The notes: generated by a model not told the origin, from the sequence alone. Counted from the stretch's first letter, positions 5,436 through 13,767 are shown. The stretch: 16,319 bases of DNA from Actinomycetota bacterium (GCA_009700405.1 WLMD01000024.1:1-16319); one strand, 5' to 3'. Translations and numbers: made by a program.

Positions 5436-8141
5436 CTATGCCCGCTTCTTCTCGCGCATCTCAAAGACCTGAACAACGTCACCGATTTGAACATCCTTGT
5501 AGTTTCCTACACCGATACCGCACTCAAATCCTTCACGAACCTCAGTGGCATCATCCTTGAATCGCTTCAGTGATTCGATACTGAGATTATCAACAACGAG
5601 TTCACCACCGCGAAGCAGGCGAGCCTTACCGTTACGGCGGATGATTCCATCAAGAACAATAGATCCAGCGATATTGCCAAACTTGCTGGATTTAAAGATT
5701 TCGCGGATCTCTGCATTACCCAAGACAACTTCTTCGTACTCTGGCTTAAGGAGACCCTTAAGTGAAAGTTCAATCTCATCGATTGCTTGATAAATAACGG
5801 AATAGAAGCGAACTTCGACTCCCTCTTGATCAGCAAAGATTGCTGTCTGTGGCTCAGGCTTGACGTTGTAACCGATAACAACTGCAGTAGATGCAGATGC
5901 AAGGGTGATATCGCTCTTGGTAATTGCACCAACACCGCGGTGGATAACACGAAGATCAACTTCTGCTCCGACATCCAATTGCAAGAGTGCATCTTCGAGA
6001 GCTTCAACAGAACCGCTGACGTCGCCCTTGAGGATGAGGTTAAGTGTAGAAATCTTGGATTGCTCCATGAAGTCTTCCAGCGAAACCTTCTTACGTGCCT
6101 TAGCAAGTTGAGCATTTCGTTCTGCTGCCTGGCGCTTCTCAGCAATTTGGCGAGCAGTTCGATCATCACTTGCGACTAGGAATGTATCGCCAGCACTTGG
6201 AACCGATGTAAATCCAAGAACCTGGACAGGGCGAGAAGGACCAGCTTCGGTCAAATTCTCACCATGCTCGTCCAGCATTGCACGAACACGACCAAATGAT
6301 CCGCCGGCGACAATTGCATCTCCAACTTTCAAGGTTCCGCGTTGAACAAGAACGGTAGCAACTGGGCCACGACCACGATCGAGGTGGGCTTCAATAGCAA
6401 CACCACGAGCATCGTCATCAGCAACAGCTTGCAAATCAATGACAGCATCAGCAGTTAAGAGAATCGAATCAATCAATTCCTTAATGCCTTCGCCAGTCTT
6501 GGCAGAGACGTTTACGAAGATTGTGTCTCCGCCGTACTCTTCTGCAACCAAGTTGTATTCGGTTAATTGCTGGCGCACCTTGTCTGGATTAGCGCCTTCT
6601 TTATCAACCTTGTTGACCGCTACAACAATAGGAACATCTGCAGCCTGTGCATGGTTGAGAGCTTCGATAGTTTGTGGCATCACGCCGTCATCAGCTGCGA
6701 CAACAAGGACTGCAATATCTGTCACCTTTGCACCACGTGCACGCATAGCGGTAAACGCTTCGTGACCTGGTGTATCAATGAAAGTAATCGCTCGGTCCAC
6801 TCCATCATGTGTGTGATGAATTTGGTATGCACCGATGTGCTGTGTGATTCCACCAGCTTCTGATTTAACAACTTCAGTCTGGCGAATCGCATCCAACATA
6901 CGAGTCTTACCGTGGTCAACGTGACCCATGACAGTGACAACTGGTGGACGTGTTACCAACATAGAAGGATCAAGGCCTGCTAGCTCGTCATCAAGGTTGA
7001 TGTCGAAGGTCTGCAATAGCTCACGATCTTCATCTTCTGGGCTAACGATTTGAATCATGTAGCCAAGTTCGGCGCCAAGCAATGCGAAGGTATCTTCATC
7101 AACAGATTGAGTCGCAGTAACCATTTCGCCTAAGTGAAAGAGCGCTGCTACAAGTGCTGCTGGGTCGGCATTAATCTTGTCTGCGAAATCTGCAAGTGAT
7201 GCACCGCGACGCATGCGAATTGGTGTTTTACCATCGCCGTGCGGAACAACAGCGCCACCCAATTGTGGCGCTTGCATATTATCGAATTCATCGCGAAGAG
7301 CTTTTCTGCTCTTTGGTTTTCTCTTGCTTGACTTGCTTGCATTCTTACCAAATGCACCGCCAGTGCTTCCACGTTGTGGTCTTCCTGCACCACCGGGACG
7401 CGCAGGTCCACCTGCGGCAGGTGCGCCAGCAGTTGGTGTGCGATAAGGACTAGCTGGTGCACCAGTTGATGCTCCAGCAGGTCCACCAGAACGTGGAGGA
7501 AAATTTCCACCCGTTGAACCTGGTGGTCTGGCAGATGCGGGACGTGCAGCAAAACCTGGACGCACTGAACCTGGTCGAGGACCAGACATTCCTGGTCGAG
7601 GACCACTTGCACCAACGGGACGTTGTGGTGGTCGCGGCATTGCGCCACCAGCAGAGAATGGATTATTTCCTGGACGCGGTGCCGCAGGTGCAGCAGGACG
7701 CGGTGCAGGAGGACGTGGTGTTCCAAAAGGATTATTTCCTGGACGCGGTGCATGAGTTTCAGGTGCAGGTGTCGCCTCAGCTACGGGAGCCGTTGGCTGC
7801 GGTACTGGTGCACTTGCACGTGCATCTGCAGCGGCTTTTTGCTCGCTTGCTTGTTGTGCTAATTCTGGAGAAATCTCTGCAAGAAGTTCAACAGCTGCTT
7901 CTGGTGTTAAACCTTGGGCAGGTTTGGCTGCAGCTTTTTTCGCAGCCGCCTTCTTTACAGGCTTCTTCTCTTCTGCTGGTTTGGCATCGGGATATAACTC
8001 AATAAGTTTTCGCACCACTGGTGCTTCAACAGTTGATGATGCCGAGCGGACGAATTCGCCCATCTCTTGGAGTTTCGCAAGGACGACCTTGCTCTCCATA
8101 CCGAGTTGTTTTGCTAACTCATGTACGCGGACCTTTGCCAC
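5436..8141 (-). CDS. infB: Translation initiation factor IF-2
   Basis: IF-2 is the GTPase that places initiator tRNA on the 30S subunit and drives subunit joining. Domains in order: an IF2_N domain (1-52); a low-complexity linker (about 53-280) rich in Ala, Pro, Gly and Arg, with PRPGNNPF twice (132-139, 155-162) and a basic patch KSSKRKPKSRK (270-280); a second IF2_N-like domain (about 308-366); then the G domain with GHVDHGKT (406-413), GGITQHIG (430-437), DTPGH (456-460), NKVD (510-513) and SAK (546-548). Domains II, III and IV follow and end in VVQVFEMREKKRA. The total of 901 aa is normal for actinobacteria. The start is GTG at 8141 with AGGAG 6 bases upstream. It lies 71 bases after ylxR and 4 bases before rbfA. 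Confidence 0.98.
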   Translation of the reverse strand: MAKVRVHELAKQLGMESKVVLAKLQEMGEFVRSASSTVEAPVVRKLIELYPDAKPAEEKKPVKKAAAKKAAAKPAQGLTPEAAVELLAEISPELAQQASEQKAAADARASAPVPQPTAPVAEATPAPETHAPRPGNNPFGTPRPPAPRPAAPAAPRPGNNPFSAGGAMPRPPQRPVGASGPRPGMSGPRPGSVRPGFAARPASARPPGSTGGNFPPRSGGPAGASTGAPASPYRTPTAGAPAAGGPARPGGAGRPQRGSTGGAFGKNASKSSKRKPKSRKALRDEFDNMQAPQLGGAVVPHGDGKTPIRMRRGASLADFADKINADPAALVAALFHLGEMVTATQSVDEDTFALLGAELGYMIQIVSPEDEDRELLQTFDINLDDELAGLDPSMLVTRPPVVTVMGHVDHGKTRMLDAIRQTEVVKSEAGGITQHIGAYQIHHTHDGVDRAITFIDTPGHEAFTAMRARGAKVTDIAVLVVAADDGVMPQTIEALNHAQAADVPIVVAVNKVDKEGANPDKVRQQLTEYNLVAEEYGGDTIFVNVSAKTGEGIKELIDSILLTADAVIDLQAVADDDARGVAIEAHLDRGRGPVATVLVQRGTLKVGDAIVAGGSFGRVRAMLDEHGENLTEAGPSRPVQVLGFTSVPSAGDTFLVASDDRTARQIAEKRQAAERNAQLAKARKKVSLEDFMEQSKISTLNLILKGDVSGSVEALEDALLQLDVGAEVDLRVIHRGVGAITKSDITLASASTAVVIGYNVKPEPQTAIFADQEGVEVRFYSVIYQAIDEIELSLKGLLKPEYEEVVLGNAEIREIFKSSKFGNIAGSIVLDGIIRRNGKARLLRGGELVVDNLSIESLKRFKDDATEVREGFECGIGVGNYKDVQIGDVVQVFEMREKKRA
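7570..7605. repeat. 15-bp tandem repeat, partly self-complementary, inside infB
   Basis: CCTGGTCGAGGACCA occurs at 7570-7584 and 7591-7605, a 21-bp (7-codon) period encoding GPRPGMS followed by GPRPGS. The first copy continues into CTGGTC, GAG, GACCAG (7571-7585), a perfect 6-bp inverted repeat with a 3-base loop; the second copy keeps 5 of the 6 pairs. It is coding sequence, so the hairpins may simply reflect codons for Gly-Pro-Arg-Pro-Gly. Confidence 0.7.
7660..7751. repeat. 23-bp direct repeat pair inside infB
   Basis: Two identical 23-bp copies lie at 7660-7682 and 7729-7751, 69 bp (23 codons) apart in register. They encode the two PRPGNNPF blocks of the IF-2 linker, and part of the unit (GGACGCGGTGC) recurs at 7697-7707. 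The in-frame spacing points to internal duplication of a flexible coding segment rather than to a mobile element. Confidence 0.8.
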
Positions 8142-8212
8142 AGTTCTCCTGTCTTGGCCCGCAATTTTCTAGATGCGAGCCTTAGTTGCCTGACCTCATG
8201 ATCGGTTGGAAC

Positions 8213-8512
8213 TCATGTGAGTGTCATATCTTTCGCATCCGTTTCGTTGATGTAATGAAGTAATTCGCTGCCATCGTACGTGCCTTCATGTCGGAAGGCC
8301 CGACGAAAAGTTCCACGTTCAATTGCAGTTAGTGCACATTCGCGATGTACCCACGCGCCCCGACCTGGAGCACGGCGACCTGGATCAGGAAGTAACTTTC
8401 CATCAACACAGACCACACGAAGTAACATCGATGGATTTTCACGTTTTCGGCAGTTAATGCAACTCCGTATGGGGTTCATCTCAACCGTTTCGCTCAAATT
8501 CAACAAGGGCAA
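8213..8512 (-). CDS. ylxR: YlxR family RNA-binding protein (DUF448)
   Basis: This is the small YlxR protein that nearly always sits between nusA and infB. The motifs are the cysteine pair CINC, the ENPSMLLRVV strand, the glycine/arginine segment PGRRAPGRGAWVH and the HREC...RAFR C-terminal part. Family members bind nucleic acid and have been linked to RNase P and transcription control in some species; the role here is inferred only from the family. The start is uncertain. TTG at 8512 has AAGGCAGG a few bases upstream, while homology favours the ATG at 8479 (88 aa), which lacks a Shine-Dalgarno. Three further in-frame TTG codons lie between them. A hairpin just upstream overlaps the ribosome-binding site (listed separately). 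Confidence 0.93.
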   Translation of the reverse strand: MPLLNLSETVEMNPIRSCINCRKRENPSMLLRVVCVDGKLLPDPGRRAPGRGAWVHRECALTAIERGTFRRAFRHEGTYDGSELLHYINETDAKDMTLT

Positions 8513-8521
8513 TCGTACCTG

Positions 8522-8545
8522 CCTTAGGGTCTAAACCCCTAAAGG
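8522..8545 (-). promoter_or_regulatory. Hairpin in the nusA-ylxR gap overlapping the ylxR ribosome-binding site
   Basis: On the transcript, CCTT (one bulged T) AGGG pairs with CCCTAAGG around a 7-base loop, giving eight base pairs with one bulge. It fills most of the 36-base gap. The AAGG at the end of its 3' arm is part of the AAGGCAGG Shine-Dalgarno of the TTG start at 8512. No U-tract follows, so a terminator is unlikely; control of ylxR translation is possible but inferred. Confidence 0.45.
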
Positions 8546-8548
8546 GCC

Positions 8549-9529
8549 TTACTCGCCCGTTTTTCCCTCAGCATCGGAGTGAATATCAATTCTCCAGCCC
8601 GTGAGCCTGGCAGCTAAACGAGCATTTTGACCATCTTTTCCGATGGCTAATGAGAGTTGATAATCAGGCACTGTGACCTTGGCTGAGCGCGTGAAGAGGT
8701 CAACGATTTCAACTTTCTCCACTCGCGCCGGCGCTAATGCGTGTCCTACAAAAACTGCTGGATCCTCAGACCAATCAACGATGTCAATCTTTTCACCATG
8801 AAGTTCATCCATCACCGCACGTGCTCTCGCGCCCATTGGGCCAATGAGTGAACCCTTTGGGCTAACTCCAGCACGGTGAGTTCGGACTGCAATTTTTGTG
8901 CGATGACCGGCTTCACGTGCAACAGCCATGATTTCAACAATTCGATCAGCTATTTCAGGTACTTCTAGCGCAAATAATTGCTTCACAAGTGCAGGGTGGC
9001 TTCGAGAAAGAGTGACTTCAGGACCACGCATACCTTGCTTTACTTCGACAACGAAACATTTGATGCGCTCACCATGAGCAAATACTTCACCTGGTACTTG
9101 CTCTTGCGCAGGCACTTTTCCTTCAACGCGTCCAAGATTGACGTACACCATTCTTGGGTCACGACCCTGTTGCACAACTCCTGAGACAACATCGCCCACC
9201 GATGCGGTGAACTCCCCCACGATATTGGCGTCATTTGCTTCGCGCATTTTTGCCTTAATAGTTTGGCGCGCAGTTGAAGTCGCAATACGGCTAAATCCTG
9301 CAGGGTCATCGACAATCTCATCAATCTTTTCTCCATCATCACCAAAGACAGAAATCAGGATTCGGATTTCACCTGTTTCTGGATCCAGGTGGGCACGAGC
9401 GTTAGAGCGGGCCTCTGGCGTGTGCATATAAGCCGTCAAAACTGCGGCCTCAATAGCAAGAATGAGTCGATCAAGTGGGATTTCGCGTTCAATGGTTAGG
9501 GAGGCAAGAGCCTTCATATCAACATGCAT
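8549..9529 (-). CDS. nusA: Transcription termination/antitermination factor NusA
   Basis: NusA binds RNA polymerase and nascent RNA and modulates pausing, termination and antitermination. The N-terminal polymerase-binding domain (about 1-108) carries EREIPLDRLILAIEAAVLTAY (from 14). An S1 domain follows (about 111-178, GDVVSGVVQQG to EVTLSRSHP). Two KH domains come next: KH1 with IGPMGARARAVM (229-240) and KH2 with AIGKDGQNARLAARLTGW (295-312). At 326 aa it lacks the C-terminal repeats found in E. coli NusA, as is usual outside proteobacteria. The ATG at 9529 shares one base with the rimP stop (TGATG), so translation is likely coupled. The rimP-nusA-ylxR-infB order is conserved. Confidence 0.98.
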   Translation of the reverse strand: MHVDMKALASLTIEREIPLDRLILAIEAAVLTAYMHTPEARSNARAHLDPETGEIRILISVFGDDGEKIDEIVDDPAGFSRIATSTARQTIKAKMREANDANIVGEFTASVGDVVSGVVQQGRDPRMVYVNLGRVEGKVPAQEQVPGEVFAHGERIKCFVVEVKQGMRGPEVTLSRSHPALVKQLFALEVPEIADRIVEIMAVAREAGHRTKIAVRTHRAGVSPKGSLIGPMGARARAVMDELHGEKIDIVDWSEDPAVFVGHALAPARVEKVEIVDLFTRSAKVTVPDYQLSLAIGKDGQNARLAARLTGWRIDIHSDAEGKTGE

Positions 9530-10002
9530 CAGATGTCACTGTCCTTGCGATTAAATTCGATTTCAATAAGCGCTTTCTTCATATCTGCAAATTGAAAGGT
9601 CTCTTCCTTTTGAACTTTCTCGCCTACAAGTAAATTCACACCAGTGTCATCGCAACTAATAATTCGACCTTCAACAACATCGCCATCAGTCATGACCACG
9701 CGAACTAATCGAGTGAGATTCTTGCGCCAGTGGCGTGGGTGCGTAAGTGGACGATCAACACCGGGAGAAGTTACCTCTAGCGTAAATGGGGTTTCATCAA
9801 GAAATGCGGCTGCATCCAAAATTTCAGCGATTAACTTTGAGGCGACAGTTACTTCATCAAGATTGAGGCTTTTTTCGCCATCCACGATGCAGGTAATAGT
9901 CCGGCGCCTACCAGGAGAAAGGATTTGCACCTCTTCAAGGTAAAATCCTGCGGCCGCAATCGCCGGCGAAATAGCATCAGTAACTTGCTCTACGAGTGAC
10001 AT
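9529..10002 (-). CDS. rimP: Ribosome maturation factor RimP
   Basis: RimP assists early assembly of the 30S subunit and is usually encoded directly upstream of nusA. The protein is 157 aa, typical of the family. The N-terminal domain carries the signature EVTSPGVDRPL (76-86), followed by a C-terminal Sm-like barrel (GDVVEGRIISCDDTGVNLLV, about 107-126). The ATG at 10002 has only a weak purine-rich sequence upstream (AGAAAG). A candidate promoter lies in the 54-base gap to the upstream permease gene. Its stop overlaps the nusA start by one base. Confidence 0.96.
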   Translation of the reverse strand: MSLVEQVTDAISPAIAAAGFYLEEVQILSPGRRRTITCIVDGEKSLNLDEVTVASKLIAEILDAAAFLDETPFTLEVTSPGVDRPLTHPRHWRKNLTRLVRVVMTDGDVVEGRIISCDDTGVNLLVGEKVQKEETFQFADMKKALIEIEFNRKDSDI

Positions 10003-10033
10003 ATCTTTCTACTTTCTATTAAGTTGTAGCGCA

Positions 10034-10063
10034 ATCATAACCGAGAAAGAGCTTCGTTACCAA
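10034..10063 (-). promoter_or_regulatory. Candidate promoter for the rimP-nusA-infB block
   Basis: On the minus strand TATGAT (10034-10039), one mismatch from the -10 consensus, lies 18 bases downstream of TTGGTA (10058-10063), which matches four of six -35 positions. Transcription would start near 10027, about 25 bases before the rimP ATG. The -35 overlaps the stop codon of the permease gene. It would let the translation block be transcribed independently of proS. This is pattern evidence only. Confidence 0.4.
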
Positions 10064-10845
10064 TGAGTAATTGTGTCAATCCCAACTTTGAAAATGAGAA
10101 TTACCGTAACGACAAGGAAGAATTTGCGCACTAATGCAGAACCTCCTCGAATTGCCATCCGTGCGCCCAAGATTCCACCTGCAATATTGGCCAATCCCAG
10201 CGCTAAGCCCACTTTCCATAAAATCACGCCGTGGATTCCGAAAATGACTAGTGCGCCTAAATTTGTTGCAACATTAACTACTTTGGCCATCGAAGAAGCG
10301 GTCAGAAATGCAAAACCAAGGAGAGCAACGAGAACCACCATAAGGAAAGTCCCTGTTCCAGGGCCGAAAATCCCATCGTAAAACCCAATCACAGCGCCCG
10401 AACCAACTGCAATAACATTCCTACGTCTTTGTGTGTGACGTAAATTCTCTACATGTCCAAGTTCTGGCTTTTTCCATGTGTAAATGACAACAAGAACGAG
10501 TAAGACAAAAACAATTGGACGAAGTGCGTGCGTAGGCAAATGAGAGGCAAGAAGGGCTCCTCCCATTGATCCAAGAAAAGCCGGGATCGCCATTGCACAT
10601 GTGAATCTAAAATCTGGAGTGACTCGTCGTCGATACATCACTGCTGCAGCTGTTGTTCCGAATACTGAAGATAACTTATTGGTTCCCAGAACCTGAACCG
10701 TTGGAGATGATGTGAGTCCGAGTAGTAGCGCTGGTAGTTGAATTAATCCACCACCACCAGCTACTGCATCAACAAACCCAGCACATAGCGCCGCGATCGC
10801 CATAAAACCCATGGAGATGTTGGAGATGTCACCAAAGAAATGCAT
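10057..10845 (-). CDS. TSUP family permease (TauE/SafE, COG0730-like)
   Basis: A 262-aa membrane protein with about eight hydrophobic segments, in two related halves. The first half carries GFVDAVAGGGGLIQLPAL (23-40) and GTNKLSSVFG (54-63). The second repeats the pattern as GFYDGIFGPGTGTFL (154-168) and ASSMAKVVNVATNLG (183-197). This duplicated glycine-rich signature is that of the TauE/SafE sulfite/sulfonate permease family; the substrate and direction of transport cannot be told. The ATG at 10845 shares one base with the proS stop (TAATG) and lacks a Shine-Dalgarno, suggesting reinitiation after proS. Later in-frame ATGs (residues 12 and 15) are possible starts. A permease at this point of the conserved order is unusual. 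Confidence 0.88.
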   Translation of the reverse strand: MHFFGDISNISMGFMAIAALCAGFVDAVAGGGGLIQLPALLLGLTSSPTVQVLGTNKLSSVFGTTAAAVMYRRRVTPDFRFTCAMAIPAFLGSMGGALLASHLPTHALRPIVFVLLVLVVIYTWKKPELGHVENLRHTQRRRNVIAVGSGAVIGFYDGIFGPGTGTFLMVVLVALLGFAFLTASSMAKVVNVATNLGALVIFGIHGVILWKVGLALGLANIAGGILGARMAIRGGSALVRKFFLVVTVILIFKVGIDTITHW

Positions 10846-12569
10846 TAAGCGAGGAGTTTTACTATTTCATCGACCGCTGCATCTAGCGCAATCTCAGAGC
10901 GCTCACCGCTTCGGCGAACTCGAATTTCTACATTTCCCTGCGCCAAGGATTTACCGACTATGACGATGATTGGATTACCGATGAGCTCTGCATCTTTAAA
11001 TTTCACACCAGGGCTAGCATCGCGGCGATCATCCAACATCACAGAGATGCCTAGTTTCTCAAGTGATACAGCCATGGTTTCTGCAGTGTCAAAAGGCAAA
11101 TCCTCTTTACCAGTGGCGACAATGTGCACCTTAGCTGGGGCAACTTCAGCGGGCCAATTCAATCCAAGCTCGTCATGTGTTTGTTCGGCAATCGCTGCGA
11201 CTGCGCGGGATACGCCAATGCCATAAGAGCCCATAGTCACAACACGTGCCTTGCCATCTTTATCAAGAACGGTGAGATCCAGTGCCTGCGCATATTTGCG
11301 ACCCAACTGAAAAATATGACCGATTTCGATAGCGCGATCTATAACAACAGGTGCCTCACACTCTGGACAGGCATCGCCTTGTCGAACCTCTGCTGCGTCA
11401 ATATATTTTTCAACAGTAAAATCTCTGCCATTCACTACGTTTAGTGCGTGACAACCATTCTTGTTCGCGCCAGTTACCCATGAAGTTCCGGGTGCAATAC
11501 GTGGATCGGCATAAACGGTAATGCCAAGTTTCTGAGCATCCTGAGGGCCAACGTAGCCTTTAACAAAATTTGGATTCTTTGCGAAATCTTCGTCTTCGAA
11601 CAAACGAATCTCGCTCACGCCAGGTAAGTTTGCCTCGAGGCGCTTCATATCTACTTCTCTATCACCAGGAACTAGAACGGAAATTGTTTTCCCATCCGCT
11701 ACAAGCAAAATGTTCTTTAGTGTGTCAGCACCAGTGAATCCACCGCCGTATCGTTCATTGAGAATCTCTACGAGTGAATCAATTGTTGGGGTGTTTGGAG
11801 TATCAACAACTTCTAATGGAGGTACTCCGGAAGCGTCAACTTCTGAAACAGTTGTTTTCATTGCCTCAACATTTGCTGCATAGCCACATTTTTCACAAAG
11901 AACATAAGTGTCTTCGCCGGTTTCGCACGGAGCCAAGAATTCTTCAGAACGTGAGCCACCCATAGCACCCGACATTGCGCTAACAATGTTGTACTTCAGG
12001 CCCAAGCGATCAAAAGTTTTCACATAAGCCGCACGGTGATTCATGTAAGACTCGGATAATCCTTCATCCGTGAGGTCAAATGAATACGAATCTTTCATAA
12101 CAAATTCGCGGCCGCGGATGATTCCACTTCGTGGTCGAGGCTCATCGCGGTACTTCGTTTGAATTTGATATAAAGAAAGTGGTAAATCCTTATAGGAGGA
12201 GTACTCGCCCTTAACCATCAAGGTGAACATCTCTTCGTGTGTAGGTCCTAGAAGATAATCTCCGCCTTTTCTATCGTGCAAACGGAAAAGGTCAGGACCA
12301 TATTCCTTCCAGCGATTGGTCTTCTCATAGGGATCGCGTGGCAAGAGAGAAGGAAAATGTACTTCTTGAAAACCAGCAGCATCCATTTCTTCACGGACAA
12401 TGCGCTCAATGTTGCGAAAAGTGATGTATCCAAGGGGCAACCATGAATATATGCCTGCCGCTATTCGGCGCACATACCCAGCTCGAACAAGGAGGCGGTG
12501 ACTAGCTACTTCAGCATCGGCCGGGTCATCGCGCAAAGTACGCAAAAAGAGAGTGGACATTCGCAACAT
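10845..12569 (-). CDS. proS: Prolyl-tRNA synthetase, bacterial type with editing domain
   Basis: ProRS is the class II synthetase that charges tRNA-Pro. The N-terminal catalytic part has MLRMSTLFLRTLRDDPADAE, GIYSWLPLG (39-47), the GPTHEE loop (108-113) and motif 2 around KYRDEPRPRSGIIRGREF (139-156). An insertion (about 235-395) matches the editing (INS) domain of bacterial ProRS that removes misactivated alanine. Cysteine pairs C225/C228 and C401/C404 flank it. Motif 3 is GSYGIGVSRAVAA (447-459), followed by the anticodon-binding domain. At 574 aa it is full length. The ATG at 12569 has no clear Shine-Dalgarno; a second ATG lies three codons downstream. It begins 46 bases after the ispG stop, and the permease start overlaps its own stop. 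Confidence 0.97.
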   Translation of the reverse strand: MLRMSTLFLRTLRDDPADAEVASHRLLVRAGYVRRIAAGIYSWLPLGYITFRNIERIVREEMDAAGFQEVHFPSLLPRDPYEKTNRWKEYGPDLFRLHDRKGGDYLLGPTHEEMFTLMVKGEYSSYKDLPLSLYQIQTKYRDEPRPRSGIIRGREFVMKDSYSFDLTDEGLSESYMNHRAAYVKTFDRLGLKYNIVSAMSGAMGGSRSEEFLAPCETGEDTYVLCEKCGYAANVEAMKTTVSEVDASGVPPLEVVDTPNTPTIDSLVEILNERYGGGFTGADTLKNILLVADGKTISVLVPGDREVDMKRLEANLPGVSEIRLFEDEDFAKNPNFVKGYVGPQDAQKLGITVYADPRIAPGTSWVTGANKNGCHALNVVNGRDFTVEKYIDAAEVRQGDACPECEAPVVIDRAIEIGHIFQLGRKYAQALDLTVLDKDGKARVVTMGSYGIGVSRAVAAIAEQTHDELGLNWPAEVAPAKVHIVATGKEDLPFDTAETMAVSLEKLGISVMLDDRRDASPGVKFKDAELIGNPIIVIVGKSLAQGNVEIRVRRSGERSEIALDAAVDEIVKLLA

Positions 12570-12615
12570 GCGCGCCAGCCTACCCGAGTAATTCCTCGCG
12601 GTGCGTCAGGTCAGA

Positions 12616-13767
12616 CTAGTGAACGCCGACCGTTGGTGAGCCCGATTCCACTCCTGCAGCTTCCATCTCATCGGCAAGGCGCATAGCCTCTTCGATAAGA
12701 GTCTCAACGATCATTGATTCAGGAACGGTCTTGATGACTTCGCCTTTTACGAAAATCTGACCTTTCCCATTTCCTGATGCAACACCCAAATCGGCTTCGC
12801 GTGCTTCTCCAGGACCATTCACGACGCAACCCATAACGGCCACTCGCAATGGCACTGTCATACCCTGAAGTCCTGCTTGTACTTTTTCAGCCAAAGAATA
12901 AACGTCAACTTGGGCACGGCCACATGATGGGCAAGAAACTATTTCAAGTTTACGTTGGCGCAAATTGAGCGACTCAAGAATTGAAATACCAACCTTCACT
13001 TCCTCCACCGGTGGAGCAGAGAGTGAAACTCGAATCGTGTCGCCAATTCCTTCGGCCAATAAAATTGCAAAAGCAGTCGATGATTTAATGGTGCCTTGAA
13101 AAATCGGACCAGCCTCAGTCACTCCCAAGTGCAATGGATACTCACATTGTTGGGCTAGTAAGCGGTATGCCTTAACCATCGTGACTGGGTCGTGATGTTT
13201 TACTGAAATTTTAATATTGCTAAAGCCGTGCTCTTCAAATAATGAGCACTCCCAGAGTGCTGATTCAACAAGCGCCTCTGGAGTCGCCTTTCCATATTTG
13301 GCCAGCAACCGTGGATCAAGCGAACCAGCATTTACGCCGATACGAATTGGAATGCCAGCATCCCCTGCCGCCTTAGCAACTTCTTTTACCTTGTCATCAA
13401 ATTGCTTGATATTTCCAGGATTAACGCGAACGGCGGCACAGCCTGCATCAATTGCAGCAAAGATATATTTTGGTTGAAAGTGAATATCTGCAATGACAGG
13501 AATTTGTGACTTCTTCGCAATTTGCGCGAGCGCATCAGCATCATCTTGACTTGGAACTGCAACTCGCACAATCTGGCAACCTGAGGCGGTTAATTCAGCA
13601 ATCTGTTGAAGGGTTGCGTTGACATCTGATGTAACAGTTGTGCACATTGATTGAACACTCACTGGTGAATCACTTCCAACGCCCACTGATCCAACCTGCA
13701 TCTGACGAGTCTTGCGTCGAGGCGAAAGAGTGGGTGGTGGCGTTGCGGGCATACCTAAATCAACCAT
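12616..13767 (-). CDS. ispG: 4-hydroxy-3-methylbut-2-en-1-yl diphosphate synthase (IspG/GcpE)
   Basis: IspG is the 4Fe-4S enzyme that reductively converts MEcPP to HMBPP in the MEP isoprenoid pathway. The TIM-barrel part shows GSVGVGSDSPVSVQSMCTT, VRVAVPSQDDADAL, IADIHFQPKYIFAAI and VRVNPGNIK. The C-terminal part carries the cluster cysteines in SCPSCGRAQ (C279, C282) and MGCVVNGPGEA (C314, E321), numbered from the chosen start. I chose ATG at 13767 (383 aa) because MVDLGMPATPPP fits the family N-terminus. A TTG at 13794 would add nine residues, with AAGG too close to it. It lies 38 bases after rseP, matching the actinobacterial rseP-ispG pair. Confidence 0.96.
   Translation of the reverse strand: MVDLGMPATPPPTLSPRRKTRQMQVGSVGVGSDSPVSVQSMCTTVTSDVNATLQQIAELTASGCQIVRVAVPSQDDADALAQIAKKSQIPVIADIHFQPKYIFAAIDAGCAAVRVNPGNIKQFDDKVKEVAKAAGDAGIPIRIGVNAGSLDPRLLAKYGKATPEALVESALWECSLFEEHGFSNIKISVKHHDPVTMVKAYRLLAQQCEYPLHLGVTEAGPIFQGTIKSSTAFAILLAEGIGDTIRVSLSAPPVEEVKVGISILESLNLRQRKLEIVSCPSCGRAQVDVYSLAEKVQAGLQGMTVPLRVAVMGCVVNGPGEAREADLGVASGNGKGQIFVKGEVIKTVPESMIVETLIEEAMRLADEMEAAGVESGSPTVGVH

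Noticed and set aside
5432..5494. Longer rbfA start at 5494
   Set aside because: The added 21 residues overlap the infB coding end and do not resemble RbfA; the ATG at 5431 matches the family N-terminus.
7570..7751. infB repeats as a mobile-element remnant
   Set aside because: They stay in codon register within an intact conserved gene, have no terminal repeats or transposase, and encode the known variable linker.
7148..7753. Out-of-frame minus-strand reading frame inside infB
   Set aside because: It overlaps the clear IF-2 frame in another phase, and its His/Val/Leu-rich product is a by-product of the linker repeats.
7457..8005. Long open frame on the plus strand opposite the infB linker
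   Set aside because: It is antisense to the repetitive Ala/Pro/Gly/Arg linker of IF-2, its product is low-complexity Gln/Val/Leu/His, and no ribosome-binding site or family resemblance is seen.
8522..8545. Intrinsic terminator after nusA
   Set aside because: The hairpin is not followed by a U-tract on the transcript, and ylxR-infB downstream are normally cotranscribed with nusA.
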